The translations under genes were made by a program, and so were the position numbers. The notes below the pieces were generated by a model. The model had not been told where the DNA came from. It saw only the letters and a list, made by a program, of their open reading frames with translations, and ran no database searches. From DAHVFY01 sp040388665 (GTDB lineage Bacteria; Chlamydiota; Chlamydiia; Chlamydiales; Rhabdochlamydiaceae), in the NCBI GenBank assembly GCA_040388665.1, contig JAZKBL010000034.1, positions 1 through 16,077 on the forward strand: a stretch of 16,077 nucleotides of DNA, written 5' to 3'. Positions 1 through 7,374 of this stretch are shown here, in pieces; the first letter of the stretch is position 1; each line of letters starts with the position of its first letter.

Positions 1-549
1 TACAAAAAAGGGAAGGCCAAGCTCTTTTTCTACTTCAGAAAAAGAAATCTCCATCTCTTCTGTAAAAACGAGAAATTTTGCGACAAGAATGCCAGCGTCT
101 CTTAAAAGCCGCTTCATCACATCCTTATCCATCCCGATAGCAGATCCTAAAACACTTGCGCCAACAAAAGGAATACCAGCAAGCTTTAAGAGCCCCTGCA
201 CAGTTCCATCTTCTCCATGAGTGCCATGAAGAACAGGAAAAACAACATCAATTGCTTGGGTGGTCGAAGATGTAGATAAAGATACAAATTGTTTGCCATC
301 CTCTTTAGGAATAAGAGCTACTGCATCTTTAGATTCAATTAACGTAATTTTTTTAGGGTCGTCTTTATGAAGAAGATATTCATCTGATCTACGTTCATGC
401 CACTCGCCATTTTTATCAATCCCAATCAGAATAATCTCATATTTATCACGATCAAGCGCATCAACAATATTTTTTGCAGAAAGTAAGGAAATCTCATGTT
501 CTGCAGATTTTCCTCCAAAAAGAACTCCCACTCTAATTTTTTTATCCAT
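1..549 (-). CDS. ddl: D-alanine--D-alanine ligase, N-terminal 183 residues (cut by window edge)
   Basis: Joins two D-alanines with ATP to give the dipeptide that MurF adds to the peptidoglycan precursor in the cytoplasm. The reverse-strand translation from 549 begins MDKKIRVGVLFGGKSAEHEI. This is the Ddl N-terminal domain, with the FGGKSAEHE substrate loop at residues 11-19 and the signature HGTHGEDG at residues 108-115. The reading frame is open to base 1, so the ATP-grasp half lies outside the window. The start is supported by AGAGGT about 8 bases upstream of the ATG. The gene is divergent from the ATP-grasp gene, and the two likely start codons are only about 15 bases apart. In Chlamydiaceae Ddl is, as I recall, the C-terminal half of a MurC-Ddl fusion. 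Here the N-terminus is clean and no MurC precedes it, so it is a free-standing Ddl. Confidence 0.93.
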   Translation of the reverse strand, partial: MDKKIRVGVLFGGKSAEHEISLLSAKNIVDALDRDKYEIILIGIDKNGEWHERRSDEYLLHKDDPKKITLIESKDAVALIPKEDGKQFVSLSTSSTTQAIDVVFPVLHGTHGEDGTVQGLLKLAGIPFVGASVLGSAIGMDKDVMKRLLRDAGILVAKFLVFTEEMEISFSEVEKELGLPFFV

Positions 550-564
550 ATGATCTACCTCTAT

Positions 565-1563
565 ATGCCCATATTACACTTAGCGAACACCTATTTTGAA
601 GAAGAAATAGCAACTGGCCGTCTTTTATCTCCACATATTGCGATCCAGCAGCATCCTATTTTTCGAAAACTAGAGTGGATTCCCTTTCTTTATGCAGATC
701 CAGAAGATGGCGTTCTTGTAACAACGGAACCACCCGAATCTCTTTTCACGCATCTTCCTTTATACAAAAGACCTCACATTGAACTCTTTTCAGAAAAAAA
801 ACCTTTAGCTTATGAAAGGCTTGTTTCTTGGGGAGCATCACCTTCCATTGCTACGTGGGCAAAAAAACATCATCTCGCTTATTCTATACCTCCTTGGGAG
901 GTTGTTTGCGCCGTCAATTCTAAAGAATTCTCCTTTAAAAGGGCCCCAAAACTTAAAAACAGCACGCTTCTTTATTCCCTTGAAGAAGTCTTAAAATGGC
1001 ATGCTCTGCAAAAAGGCCCATCTGTTCTTAAAACATGCTTCGGATTATCTGGAAGAGGTCATCTACTCCTACCTGAACACACAGGGCGCATTGAAGCATT
1101 CACAGCACCTGAATTTGCTAAAAATCGCCCCGTGATTGCAGAGCCTTGGGTAAAACGCACGCTTGACTTCAGCACACAGTGGGAAATTTTACAGTCAGGA
1201 GAGATCGATTACATCGGCATGACTCTTTGTATCAACGACTCAAGAGGTAAATACAAAGAAACGCGTGTTGGAGACATTCCTTTGCCTCTACATTTTGAAC
1301 AACACAAAGAAACTGCTCTTATAATTCTCAAAGAAATGAGCGCTCTTAAATTTTTTGGCAATGTCGGTATTGATGCGATGATTTATGAAAATGAAGAAGG
1401 GAAAGAGACACTACACCCTATCGTAGAGATCAATGCACGCAAAACAATGGGATGGGTAGCTCTTAAAATCCAAGAACGTTATTTTAAGAAAAGTACTTTA
1501 AGTGTCGCGTTTTCCTTAACCAAAAAGGATCTCGCGGTTATACTGACGCCATGGAGCTATTAA
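565..1563 (+). CDS. Uncharacterised ATP-grasp-type ligase-like protein
   Basis: No assigned function. The 332-residue protein (from MPILHLANTYF) has ATP-grasp features in order: a candidate ATP lysine and glycine-rich loop at residues 156-168 (KTCFGLSGRGHLL), a hinge-like EPW at 193-195, and a metal-binding tail with GIDAMIY at 268-274 and PIVEINAR at 285-292. The final Glu-x-Asn-x-Arg is the usual Mg/ATP ligand pattern of the family. The frame is open back to 496 and also offers an ATG at 550, but codons before 550 overlap the reverse-strand ddl coding region, and similarity to a folded domain starts at about 565. No Shine-Dalgarno site is visible for any of these starts. It overlaps murA by 13 bases, so the two are probably translated together. 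This suggests, but does not prove, a role in cell-wall or peptide-ligation chemistry. The family call is fairly secure; the substrate is unknown. Confidence 0.7.
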   Translation: MPILHLANTYFEEEIATGRLLSPHIAIQQHPIFRKLEWIPFLYADPEDGVLVTTEPPESLFTHLPLYKRPHIELFSEKKPLAYERLVSWGASPSIATWAKKHHLAYSIPPWEVVCAVNSKEFSFKRAPKLKNSTLLYSLEEVLKWHALQKGPSVLKTCFGLSGRGHLLLPEHTGRIEAFTAPEFAKNRPVIAEPWVKRTLDFSTQWEILQSGEIDYIGMTLCINDSRGKYKETRVGDIPLPLHFEQHKETALIILKEMSALKFFGNVGIDAMIYENEEGKETLHPIVEINARKTMGWVALKIQERYFKKSTLSVAFSLTKKDLAVILTPWSY

Positions 1564-2900
1564 AGATCAAAGGGGGCCTTCCCTTAGAAGGTTCTGTAAA
1601 AGCTGCCGGCGCAAAAAACGCCGTTACGAAATTGCTCGTTGCCTCTCTCATCTCTGATAAGCGCTGCGTGTTTTATAATGTCCCCAACATTGTAGAAGTA
1701 GAAGTAACCGTCGACCTTTGTAGAGAAATCGGCTCTCAAATTTCTTGGGATAAAGATGCAGGTGTCATCGAAATTATCACAAAAGAGCTCTCAACCACTT
1801 ATGTTCCTCAACGTTTTTCCGGCTCTAATCGCATTCCTATTTTAATGATTGGAGCGCTTCTTGGAAGAACGGACCAAGATATCATTGTCCCCACAGTTGG
1901 AGGGTGCGCTATCGGCAAACGCCCTGTTAATTTTCACATCCACTCTCTTGAGCAATTAGGCGCTGTTATTGAATACCGAGAAATGAAAAAAGAAGGCGCT
2001 TATTTCGCTCATGCGCATAACGGGCTAAGGGGTACTATTATCCAACTCCCTTTCCCATCTGTTGGTGCAACAGAAAATACAATCCTTGCAGCTGCGCGCG
2101 CAAAAGGGACAACTCTCATTAAAAATGCAGCGATCGAGCCTGAAATCATCGACCTCATTCTTTTCCTTCAGAAACTCGGCGTGACAATTGCTATTGATGG
2201 CGACCGCAATATCCGCATTCAAGAATCAAAACACTTTTACGATGTAGAGCACACCGTCATCACGGATCGGATTGAAGCAGCTTCTTTAGGGATGGCAGCG
2301 ATCAGCACTAAGGGAAGAGTGTTTGTGGAAGGTGCAGAACATATCCACATGATCACCTTCCTTAATAAGCTGCGCGAGGTCGGTGGTGGTTTTATGATCA
2401 AAAAAAATGGGATCGAATTTTTTTACGAAAAACCCCTCTGTGGCGGGATGCATCTTGAAACAGATGTCCATCCTGGCTTCATGACAGATTGGCAGCAACC
2501 TTTCGTTGTCCTTCTCACACAAGCGCACGGAACATCTATTGTTCACGAAACTGTTTATGAAAATCGCTTTGGTTATACCGAAACGCTACGCCACATGGGT
2601 GCAAAAATTGAACTCTTCGATCAATGTTTAGGTGGGAAAAGTTGTAGATTTGCTGCGCATAATTATCATCACAGTCTCATTGTCAAGGGATGCACGCCTC
2701 TTTCAGCAAAAGAGATTGCCATTCCAGATCTTCGCGCTGGCTTTGCTTACGTAATGGCAGCGTTGCTTGCCCCCGAAACAAGTACAATATCTGGCCTTCA
2801 TTTCCTCGATAGAGGGTATGAAAAACTGACCGCAAAACTCAGCTCTCTTGGCGCCGATATCTCTAGAACAGATTCCTCTTCTTTGACAACTAAGGCGTGA
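1551..2900 (+). CDS. murA: UDP-N-acetylglucosamine 1-carboxyvinyltransferase
   Basis: First committed step of peptidoglycan synthesis: transfers enolpyruvate from PEP to UDP-GlcNAc in the cytoplasm. The 449-residue protein is slightly longer than E. coli MurA (419). It has the N-terminal AGAKNAV (residues 19-25, with the Lys-Asn pair), the catalytic loop VGGCAIGKRPVNFHIH with Cys119 and Arg124, the TDWQQP segment with catalytic Asp313, and DLRAGFAY with Arg395. All key residues are present. Cys119 is notable because Chlamydia trachomatis MurA has Asp there, which gives fosfomycin resistance. The start at 1551 overlaps the upstream ATP-grasp gene by 13 bases and lacks a good Shine-Dalgarno site, so translational coupling is likely. 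epmB follows after 20 bases. Confidence 0.97.
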   Translation: MELLKIKGGLPLEGSVKAAGAKNAVTKLLVASLISDKRCVFYNVPNIVEVEVTVDLCREIGSQISWDKDAGVIEIITKELSTTYVPQRFSGSNRIPILMIGALLGRTDQDIIVPTVGGCAIGKRPVNFHIHSLEQLGAVIEYREMKKEGAYFAHAHNGLRGTIIQLPFPSVGATENTILAAARAKGTTLIKNAAIEPEIIDLILFLQKLGVTIAIDGDRNIRIQESKHFYDVEHTVITDRIEAASLGMAAISTKGRVFVEGAEHIHMITFLNKLREVGGGFMIKKNGIEFFYEKPLCGGMHLETDVHPGFMTDWQQPFVVLLTQAHGTSIVHETVYENRFGYTETLRHMGAKIELFDQCLGGKSCRFAAHNYHHSLIVKGCTPLSAKEIAIPDLRAGFAYVMAALLAPETSTISGLHFLDRGYEKLTAKLSSLGADISRTDSSSLTTKA

Positions 2901-2920
2901 CATAGTATTATCTCCTGCCT

Positions 2921-3880
2921 ATGCCATGGAGAACTGTTCAAAGACAAAATTTCACACGCATCGATGACCTTCTTAATTTTTTAGAGATGAGCGAACCCCT
3001 GCGTGCAGAGGTATGGCAAAAACCAAGATTCCCTCTAAACTTACCCCTACGCCTCGCTCGCAAAATTGCTAAAAACACGTTAAACGACCCGATCCTGCGT
3101 CAATTCCTCCCCCTAAAAGAAGAAGCAATCAAAACACCCGGCTTTATGATCGATCCTGTTGCCGATGCTACTTTTCGAAAAGCAAATAAACTTCTTGTGA
3201 AATATAAAGAGCGCGCTCTTCTTGCAACAACAAGCGCCTGCGCAATGAACTGCAGGTTTTGTTTTAGACAAAATTTTGACTATGCTACCGATACAAAAGG
3301 GTTTGAAGAAGAATTGTCCCTCATCGCAGAAGACCCTTCTCTTTCCGAGATCATCTTAAGCGGCGGAGATCCGCTTTCTTTAAGCAATGATGTATTAAAA
3401 GCGCTCATCAACGACTTAAGCGCAATTCCCCACATAAAGCTGCTCCGTTTTCACAGTAGATTCCCCATCGGCATCCCTGAAAGAATCGACACCGAATTCC
3501 TTGACATCCTCAAAAACACGCGCCTACAACCGATTTTCATCCTCCATTCCAACCACCCACAAGAACTCGATGACGACATCTTTACTGCGCTAAACAAACT
3601 ACAAATCTTAAATATCCCTATTCTTAATCAAACAGTCCTGCTCAAAGGGGTCAATGACGACGTAGAAACTCTTAAAGAACTGATGCTAAAGCTTGTATGT
3701 CATGGTATCATACCCTATTATCTCCATCAACTCGATAAAGTCCAGGGCACCGCCCACTTCGAGGTACCCCAAGAAAAAGGGAAGTCCCTAGTCCAGTCCC
3801 TACGTGAATGCCTTCCCGGCTACGCAATTCCACGCTACGTGCGCGAAATCCCCGGCCACCCCAACAAAACCCTTCTGTAA
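2921..3880 (+). CDS. epmB: EF-P lysine 2,3-aminomutase-like radical SAM enzyme
   Basis: A KamA-family radical S-adenosylmethionine enzyme using a 4Fe-4S cluster and PLP. The EpmB subgroup converts a lysine to beta-lysine, which EpmA attaches to translation factor EF-P. The 319-residue protein matches EpmB better than the longer catabolic KamA: NDPILRQFLP (55-64), the cluster motif SACAMNCRFCFRQNF with Cys107, Cys111 and Cys114, the SAM loop SGGDPL, and YYLHQLDKVQGTAHF near the C-terminus. The likely PLP lysine is Lys316 in PGHPNKT. The protein stops just after this, some 10-20 residues shorter than E. coli EpmB. It starts 20 bases after murA with no obvious ribosome site and is probably cotranscribed. 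No efp or epmA is in the window, so the EF-P role rests on family resemblance. Confidence 0.88.
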   Translation: MPWRTVQRQNFTRIDDLLNFLEMSEPLRAEVWQKPRFPLNLPLRLARKIAKNTLNDPILRQFLPLKEEAIKTPGFMIDPVADATFRKANKLLVKYKERALLATTSACAMNCRFCFRQNFDYATDTKGFEEELSLIAEDPSLSEIILSGGDPLSLSNDVLKALINDLSAIPHIKLLRFHSRFPIGIPERIDTEFLDILKNTRLQPIFILHSNHPQELDDDIFTALNKLQILNIPILNQTVLLKGVNDDVETLKELMLKLVCHGIIPYYLHQLDKVQGTAHFEVPQEKGKSLVQSLRECLPGYAIPRYVREIPGHPNKTLL

Positions 3881-4068
3881 AAGTCGTTAAAAAACCAGGT
3901 TGTTTCTTATTATCCTAGATTTCTTAATGTTTTATTAAATAGTTAAAAATCAATTTAAAAAAACATTCCGTAGGCGTTTTTTTAAATGCGAGCGTTTTTT
4001 AAAGTTGATTTTTTATTCAATTTCAATTACAATTTATAACAATTTAATAATTAAAACATGGTATTAAC
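3881..4068. other. AT-rich 188-bp spacer
   Basis: No gene is seen. It separates epmB from the orphan kinase-like gene. It holds the hairpin at 3954-3986 and a second copy of the hairpin's right side (GCGTTTTTTAAA at 3992-4003). A weak promoter-like pair is TTCAAT at 4022-4027 and TAATAA at 4045-4050, spaced 17 bases. No clear Shine-Dalgarno site precedes the ATG at 4069. Confidence 0.6.
3954..3986 (+). terminator. AT-rich hairpin, possible terminator after epmB
   Basis: A perfect 11-bp inverted repeat: TTTAAAAAAAC at 3954-3964 and GTTTTTTTAAA at 3976-3986, with an 11-base loop that contains a small CC-GTA-GG stem. It lies 74 bases after the epmB stop. The T-run is within the stem, and the stem is almost all A-T, so it is weaker than a classical terminator and could work in either direction or just be an AT-rich palindrome. 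Confidence 0.4.
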
Positions 4069-5658
4069 ATGTCTGAATTAACAAATATAAACAATCAAAT
4101 ATTAGTATGTTATCCAAATGAACCTTTAATCGATGATGCGCCCCTCCCCGCAGAACCCACACTTAGAGCAAAATTAGTGGCAGAACGATGCATCAAGCAC
4201 CTCAATACTCAAAGAGAACCTTTAGAAATTCATCTAATTGAAAATGAATTGGTTACAAATAACGAGCTTGAAAAGATCAAAGAACAGCTAACTCCCATCA
4301 TTTCTGAAGGTTCTTATGAAGAAGAAGCATTGCTAGCCCTTGGTTTTATCCTGATAGGAAAAGGAAGCAGCAACTGTGTTTGGGCACATTCAAACTACCC
4401 TGAAATTGTATTTAAATTCATGGAGCCTGAAGATGCGGAAGCGCAGGTACAGGGGGCTAAAATCTCGCGGGAAGCCTGCCTTGGAAAGTATTGGTTCAAA
4501 GCCCCGAGAGCCTTGTCTATCGTGATCAATGGGCTAGGCGTTTATATAGAAGAACGCCTGCCTTTATCTTTAGGCACTAATGAACATGAAGAGGTCTGGA
4601 GCCGTATTTCTTACCATTTTCAATCATCTGACAGTTCTGCTATATTTAAAAACAACCTGATCTCAGTGTTTAGAAATATGCTATTATTTGTTAAAGAGAC
4701 ACGTTCCTGGGATACCGGATATCATAATTTTCCAGAAATTAGCATAGACGGTAAATATTTCTGCGCGGTTGACTTTGACGGTCTCATAGAAGACGATGAT
4801 GAAGATGATGACGATGATGAAATATCCGATGGCATTCAAAACATTGTAAACCTACTTCCGTTCAGACCCTTCCTTGACATATCAAAACAAGAGATTTTTC
4901 CGGAGATTTCAGGTAAGCGAAAAAATTATGAAGAAGAAGCCATAGAAGACTTTGAAAACAAAATGCAAGAAACCCATCGATTGCATCAAGCATTTCAACA
5001 AAGGCTAATCGTATATGATACGAACCACATTATCACAGGGAGTGAAAATAACATAAAACCTCTTACTGAAGAAGCGCTTTCCCAATTAGATGAATATGAA
5101 AAAGCATTTGTACAACAACTGCTTAATGAAATAAACACCTCTCTTATTAACAACGCAAATATCACCAACACTGTCAGTTTCAAACACACGGTTAGATTCA
5201 CCACCGAACTTTTTTATACACACTTGATAGCTAACCTCGAACCAGAAAAACCGCAATCTCCTATCATGCAAGAATATAAACATCTACTCTTACTACGTTC
5301 CATGCAGTTTTTAAAAAAACAAGGCGTGATCCTGGATTACGACTACCCAGACAATTTTGCTTTTACCGTCTTAAGAGATGAAGATGAACATACTATAAAA
5401 CCTCTCAATAGCAACACGTTTTCTCAATTAAACGAAGAGGTAAAAGCATGTGTACAAGAAATTTTTAACGAAATACCTGCGTCTCAAGAGTATTCTAACA
5501 ATAAATTTTCTACTGACGACTTTGAATTTAAATCCAATAACGCACCGAGAGAACAGCAGCATGAAATTTTATTGTGTTCCCTGCAATTTTTAAAAGAACA
5601 AGGAATTATCGCTGACTACGACTGCCCAGCCCATATTAGCTATGCTATCTATTATTAA
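4069..5658 (+). CDS. Orphan protein with kinase-like motif order, acidic tract and C-terminal repeats
   Basis: I do not recognise this 529-residue protein as a named family. Residues 92-240 carry motifs in the order of a protein-kinase-like fold: a glycine-loop-like LIGKGSSNCVW (95-105), a candidate ATP lysine in VFKF (Lys116), a hinge-like YIEE (159-162), Asp215-x4-Asn220 (the spacing of the kinase catalytic loop), and VDFDG (234-238), resembling the metal-binding DFG. An acidic tract of Asp/Glu follows at 241-251. The C-terminal part (about 300-529) holds two diverged repeats: IKPL anchors at 329 and 443, NEI at 353 and 467, and QFLK-x-QG at 413 and 506. There is no signal peptide or membrane segment. 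It sits alone between epmB and the convergent kdsB, sharing a 4-base stop overlap. A host-directed effector kinase or pseudokinase is possible, but that is inference only. Confidence 0.6.
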   Translation: MSELTNINNQILVCYPNEPLIDDAPLPAEPTLRAKLVAERCIKHLNTQREPLEIHLIENELVTNNELEKIKEQLTPIISEGSYEEEALLALGFILIGKGSSNCVWAHSNYPEIVFKFMEPEDAEAQVQGAKISREACLGKYWFKAPRALSIVINGLGVYIEERLPLSLGTNEHEEVWSRISYHFQSSDSSAIFKNNLISVFRNMLLFVKETRSWDTGYHNFPEISIDGKYFCAVDFDGLIEDDDEDDDDDEISDGIQNIVNLLPFRPFLDISKQEIFPEISGKRKNYEEEAIEDFENKMQETHRLHQAFQQRLIVYDTNHIITGSENNIKPLTEEALSQLDEYEKAFVQQLLNEINTSLINNANITNTVSFKHTVRFTTELFYTHLIANLEPEKPQSPIMQEYKHLLLLRSMQFLKKQGVILDYDYPDNFAFTVLRDEDEHTIKPLNSNTFSQLNEEVKACVQEIFNEIPASQEYSNNKFSTDDFEFKSNNAPREQQHEILLCSLQFLKEQGIIADYDCPAHISYAIYY

Positions 5659-6392
5659 CCGAGGATAAGCTCTGCTTTGGCGAGGTGTTCGGGAAGATCA
5701 ATGCCAAGCACTTCATATCGGGTCTCGTGGACGCGGATTTTTAGTCCGTAATAGAGGAAACGGAGCTGCTCGAGTTTCTCTACTTCTTCAAGAGGACAGA
5801 GGGGGAGTTTAGCAATTTTAGCAAGGCCTGCGCGCGAATAGGCGTAGATCCCAATATGTTTAAAATAAATCTGATCCATTTCAAGCGAAGGATCTCGATA
5901 ATAAGGAATGGTTGCGCGCGAAAAGTAAAGCGCATACCCCAAAGCATCCGTCACAACTTTAGGAGTATGTGGAGAGAGTTGGGTTTCAAGAGAGTCGATT
6001 TTTTTCTTTAAAGTCCACACATCGCTCTCATCTTCCCCAGCTGTTTGGAGGAGATCATCGATCATCTGCTGATGAATGAATGGCTCATCTCCCTGCCAAT
6101 TTACATAAATATCAGCGTCAATATGTTGCATGAGTTCGACAAGTCTGTCTGTTCCTGAGAGACAATGCTCTGAGGTAAAGTAATACTTCCCGCCAAAGCT
6201 GCGAATTAACGCTGCGGTTTCTTCTGCGTCGATAGCAAACACAACGTCATCAAAACAAGAAATTTGGGTTGCAGCTTCCCACACCCACTGAATAAGGGCT
6301 TTGCCCTTAAGGAGAGCTAATATTTTTTTAGGAAAACGTGTTGACCCAAGCCTTGCAGGGATCATGCAAACAATTTTTTTATTTTTTAGCAT
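5655..6392 (-). CDS. kdsB: 3-deoxy-manno-octulosonate cytidylyltransferase (CMP-KDO synthetase)
   Basis: Activates KDO with CTP for transfer to lipid A in LPS synthesis. The 245-residue protein has the normal family length. It shows the nucleotide-binding start MIPARLGSTRFPKK (residues 10-23), SGTDRLVE (79-86), and the metal/CTP site NWQGDEPF (98-105), followed by HIGIYAYSRAGL. It is the last gene of the rfb operon and overlaps the end of rfbB by 14 bases. There is no Shine-Dalgarno site, so it is likely translated by coupling to rfbB. Its stop shares the four bases TTAA with the convergent upstream-strand gene. Confidence 0.95.
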   Translation of the reverse strand: MLKNKKIVCMIPARLGSTRFPKKILALLKGKALIQWVWEAATQISCFDDVVFAIDAEETAALIRSFGGKYYFTSEHCLSGTDRLVELMQHIDADIYVNWQGDEPFIHQQMIDDLLQTAGEDESDVWTLKKKIDSLETQLSPHTPKVVTDALGYALYFSRATIPYYRDPSLEMDQIYFKHIGIYAYSRAGLAKIAKLPLCPLEEVEKLEQLRFLYYGLKIRVHETRYEVLGIDLPEHLAKAELILG

Positions 6393-7374
6393 ATACGTTA
6401 CTAAAATACCACAGACTGGTGTTTTTCAGCCCTTCAATTAATGAGTACTTAGGGGACCATCCAAATTCTTTTTTGATTTTTGAAGCATCTATTGCGTAGC
6501 GCAAATCATGGCCTGGACGATCAGTCACAAAAGAGATGAGTGAATGGAAATTCTCAGGATCTTCTTCTAACAAGCACGCGATTTCTTGGATTAAAAGAGA
6601 AAGAAGATCGATGTTCCTAACAGCATTTCCACTCCCGATCCCATAGACACTACCCGGTTTCCCTTTTTGTAAAACCAGCTCCAGAGCATCGATATGATCA
6701 TCCACATGGATCCAATCCCGCATATTGATCCCCTTTCCATAAATAGGCAGTGGTTTTTTTTCTAAACAATTAAAAATCATACAGGGAAGAAATTTTTCTC
6801 TATTTTGAAAAGGACCATAGTTGTTCGTCGAATGAGAAAGTGTTGTCGATAAGCCATACGTATGCGCATAGGCTCTTACAAAATGATCTGATGCGGCTTT
6901 TGATGCTGCGTAAGGAGAATTAGGCGAGTAAGAGGAAGTTTCATCAAAACATCCCTCTACTCCAAGTGAGCCATACACTTCATCTGTAGAAACATGGTGA
7001 AAATGGATGTAAGGCAATTTGCGCATAACCTCCAAAAGTGCAAAAGTTCCTCGAACATTCGTCTCAAAAAATGCTTTTGGACCTGAAATACTTCTATCGA
7101 CATGGCTTTCTGCGGCAAAATGCACAATCGTATCAATAGCATGTTCTACACAAAGTGTTTCAATAAGCCTTTCATTACAAATATCACCCTGCACAAACGT
7201 ATAACGAGAATCATGTTCAATGCTTACAAGCGCACCTACAGATGCTGCATATGTCAAAAGATCGACATTCACAATTTTTTCGTAGAGGGAATCTTTCTTT
7301 AAAGCCTTGCGGATAAACGCAGAACCGATAAATCCAGCGCCACCTGTAACAAGTAATTTTTTATTGTGCCGCAT
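6379..7374 (-). CDS. rfbB: dTDP-glucose 4,6-dehydratase
   Basis: Converts dTDP-glucose to dTDP-4-keto-6-deoxyglucose, the second step of dTDP-L-rhamnose synthesis. It is an extended short-chain dehydrogenase. Numbered from the chosen start: NAD loop GGAGFIGS at 11-18, FAAESHVDRS at 87-96, the dehydratase triad part STDEVYG at 129-135 (Thr-Asp-Glu), and Tyr155-x3-Lys159. NNYGPFQNREKFLP and MRDWIHVDDH are further family blocks. The frame is open to 7425, but the start at 7374 (MRHNKKLLVTGG) places the NAD loop correctly and has AGGAG at 7385-7389, ten bases upstream. It therefore overlaps the rfbD end by 14 bases. The protein is 331 residues, a little shorter than the typical 350-360. Confidence 0.95.
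   Translation of the reverse strand: MRHNKKLLVTGGAGFIGSAFIRKALKKDSLYEKIVNVDLLTYAASVGALVSIEHDSRYTFVQGDICNERLIETLCVEHAIDTIVHFAAESHVDRSISGPKAFFETNVRGTFALLEVMRKLPYIHFHHVSTDEVYGSLGVEGCFDETSSYSPNSPYAASKAASDHFVRAYAHTYGLSTTLSHSTNNYGPFQNREKFLPCMIFNCLEKKPLPIYGKGINMRDWIHVDDHIDALELVLQKGKPGSVYGIGSGNAVRNIDLLSLLIQEIACLLEEDPENFHSLISFVTDRPGHDLRYAIDASKIKKEFGWSPKYSLIEGLKNTSLWYFSNVYAKK

Noticed and set aside
496..564. Upstream in-frame starts (496 and 550) for the ATP-grasp gene
   Set aside because: They lie in the reverse-strand ddl 5' region, have no ribosome site, and the domain-like sequence begins at 565. The start at 550 cannot be fully excluded.
2286..2546. 86-codon reverse open frame inside murA
   Set aside because: Antisense shadow of a gene with conserved catalytic residues.
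4790..4823. GAT/GAC triplet run as a microsatellite or phase-variable repeat
   Set aside because: It is a short, irregular run encoding an acidic tract; triplet changes would not shift frame, so phase variation is not suggested.
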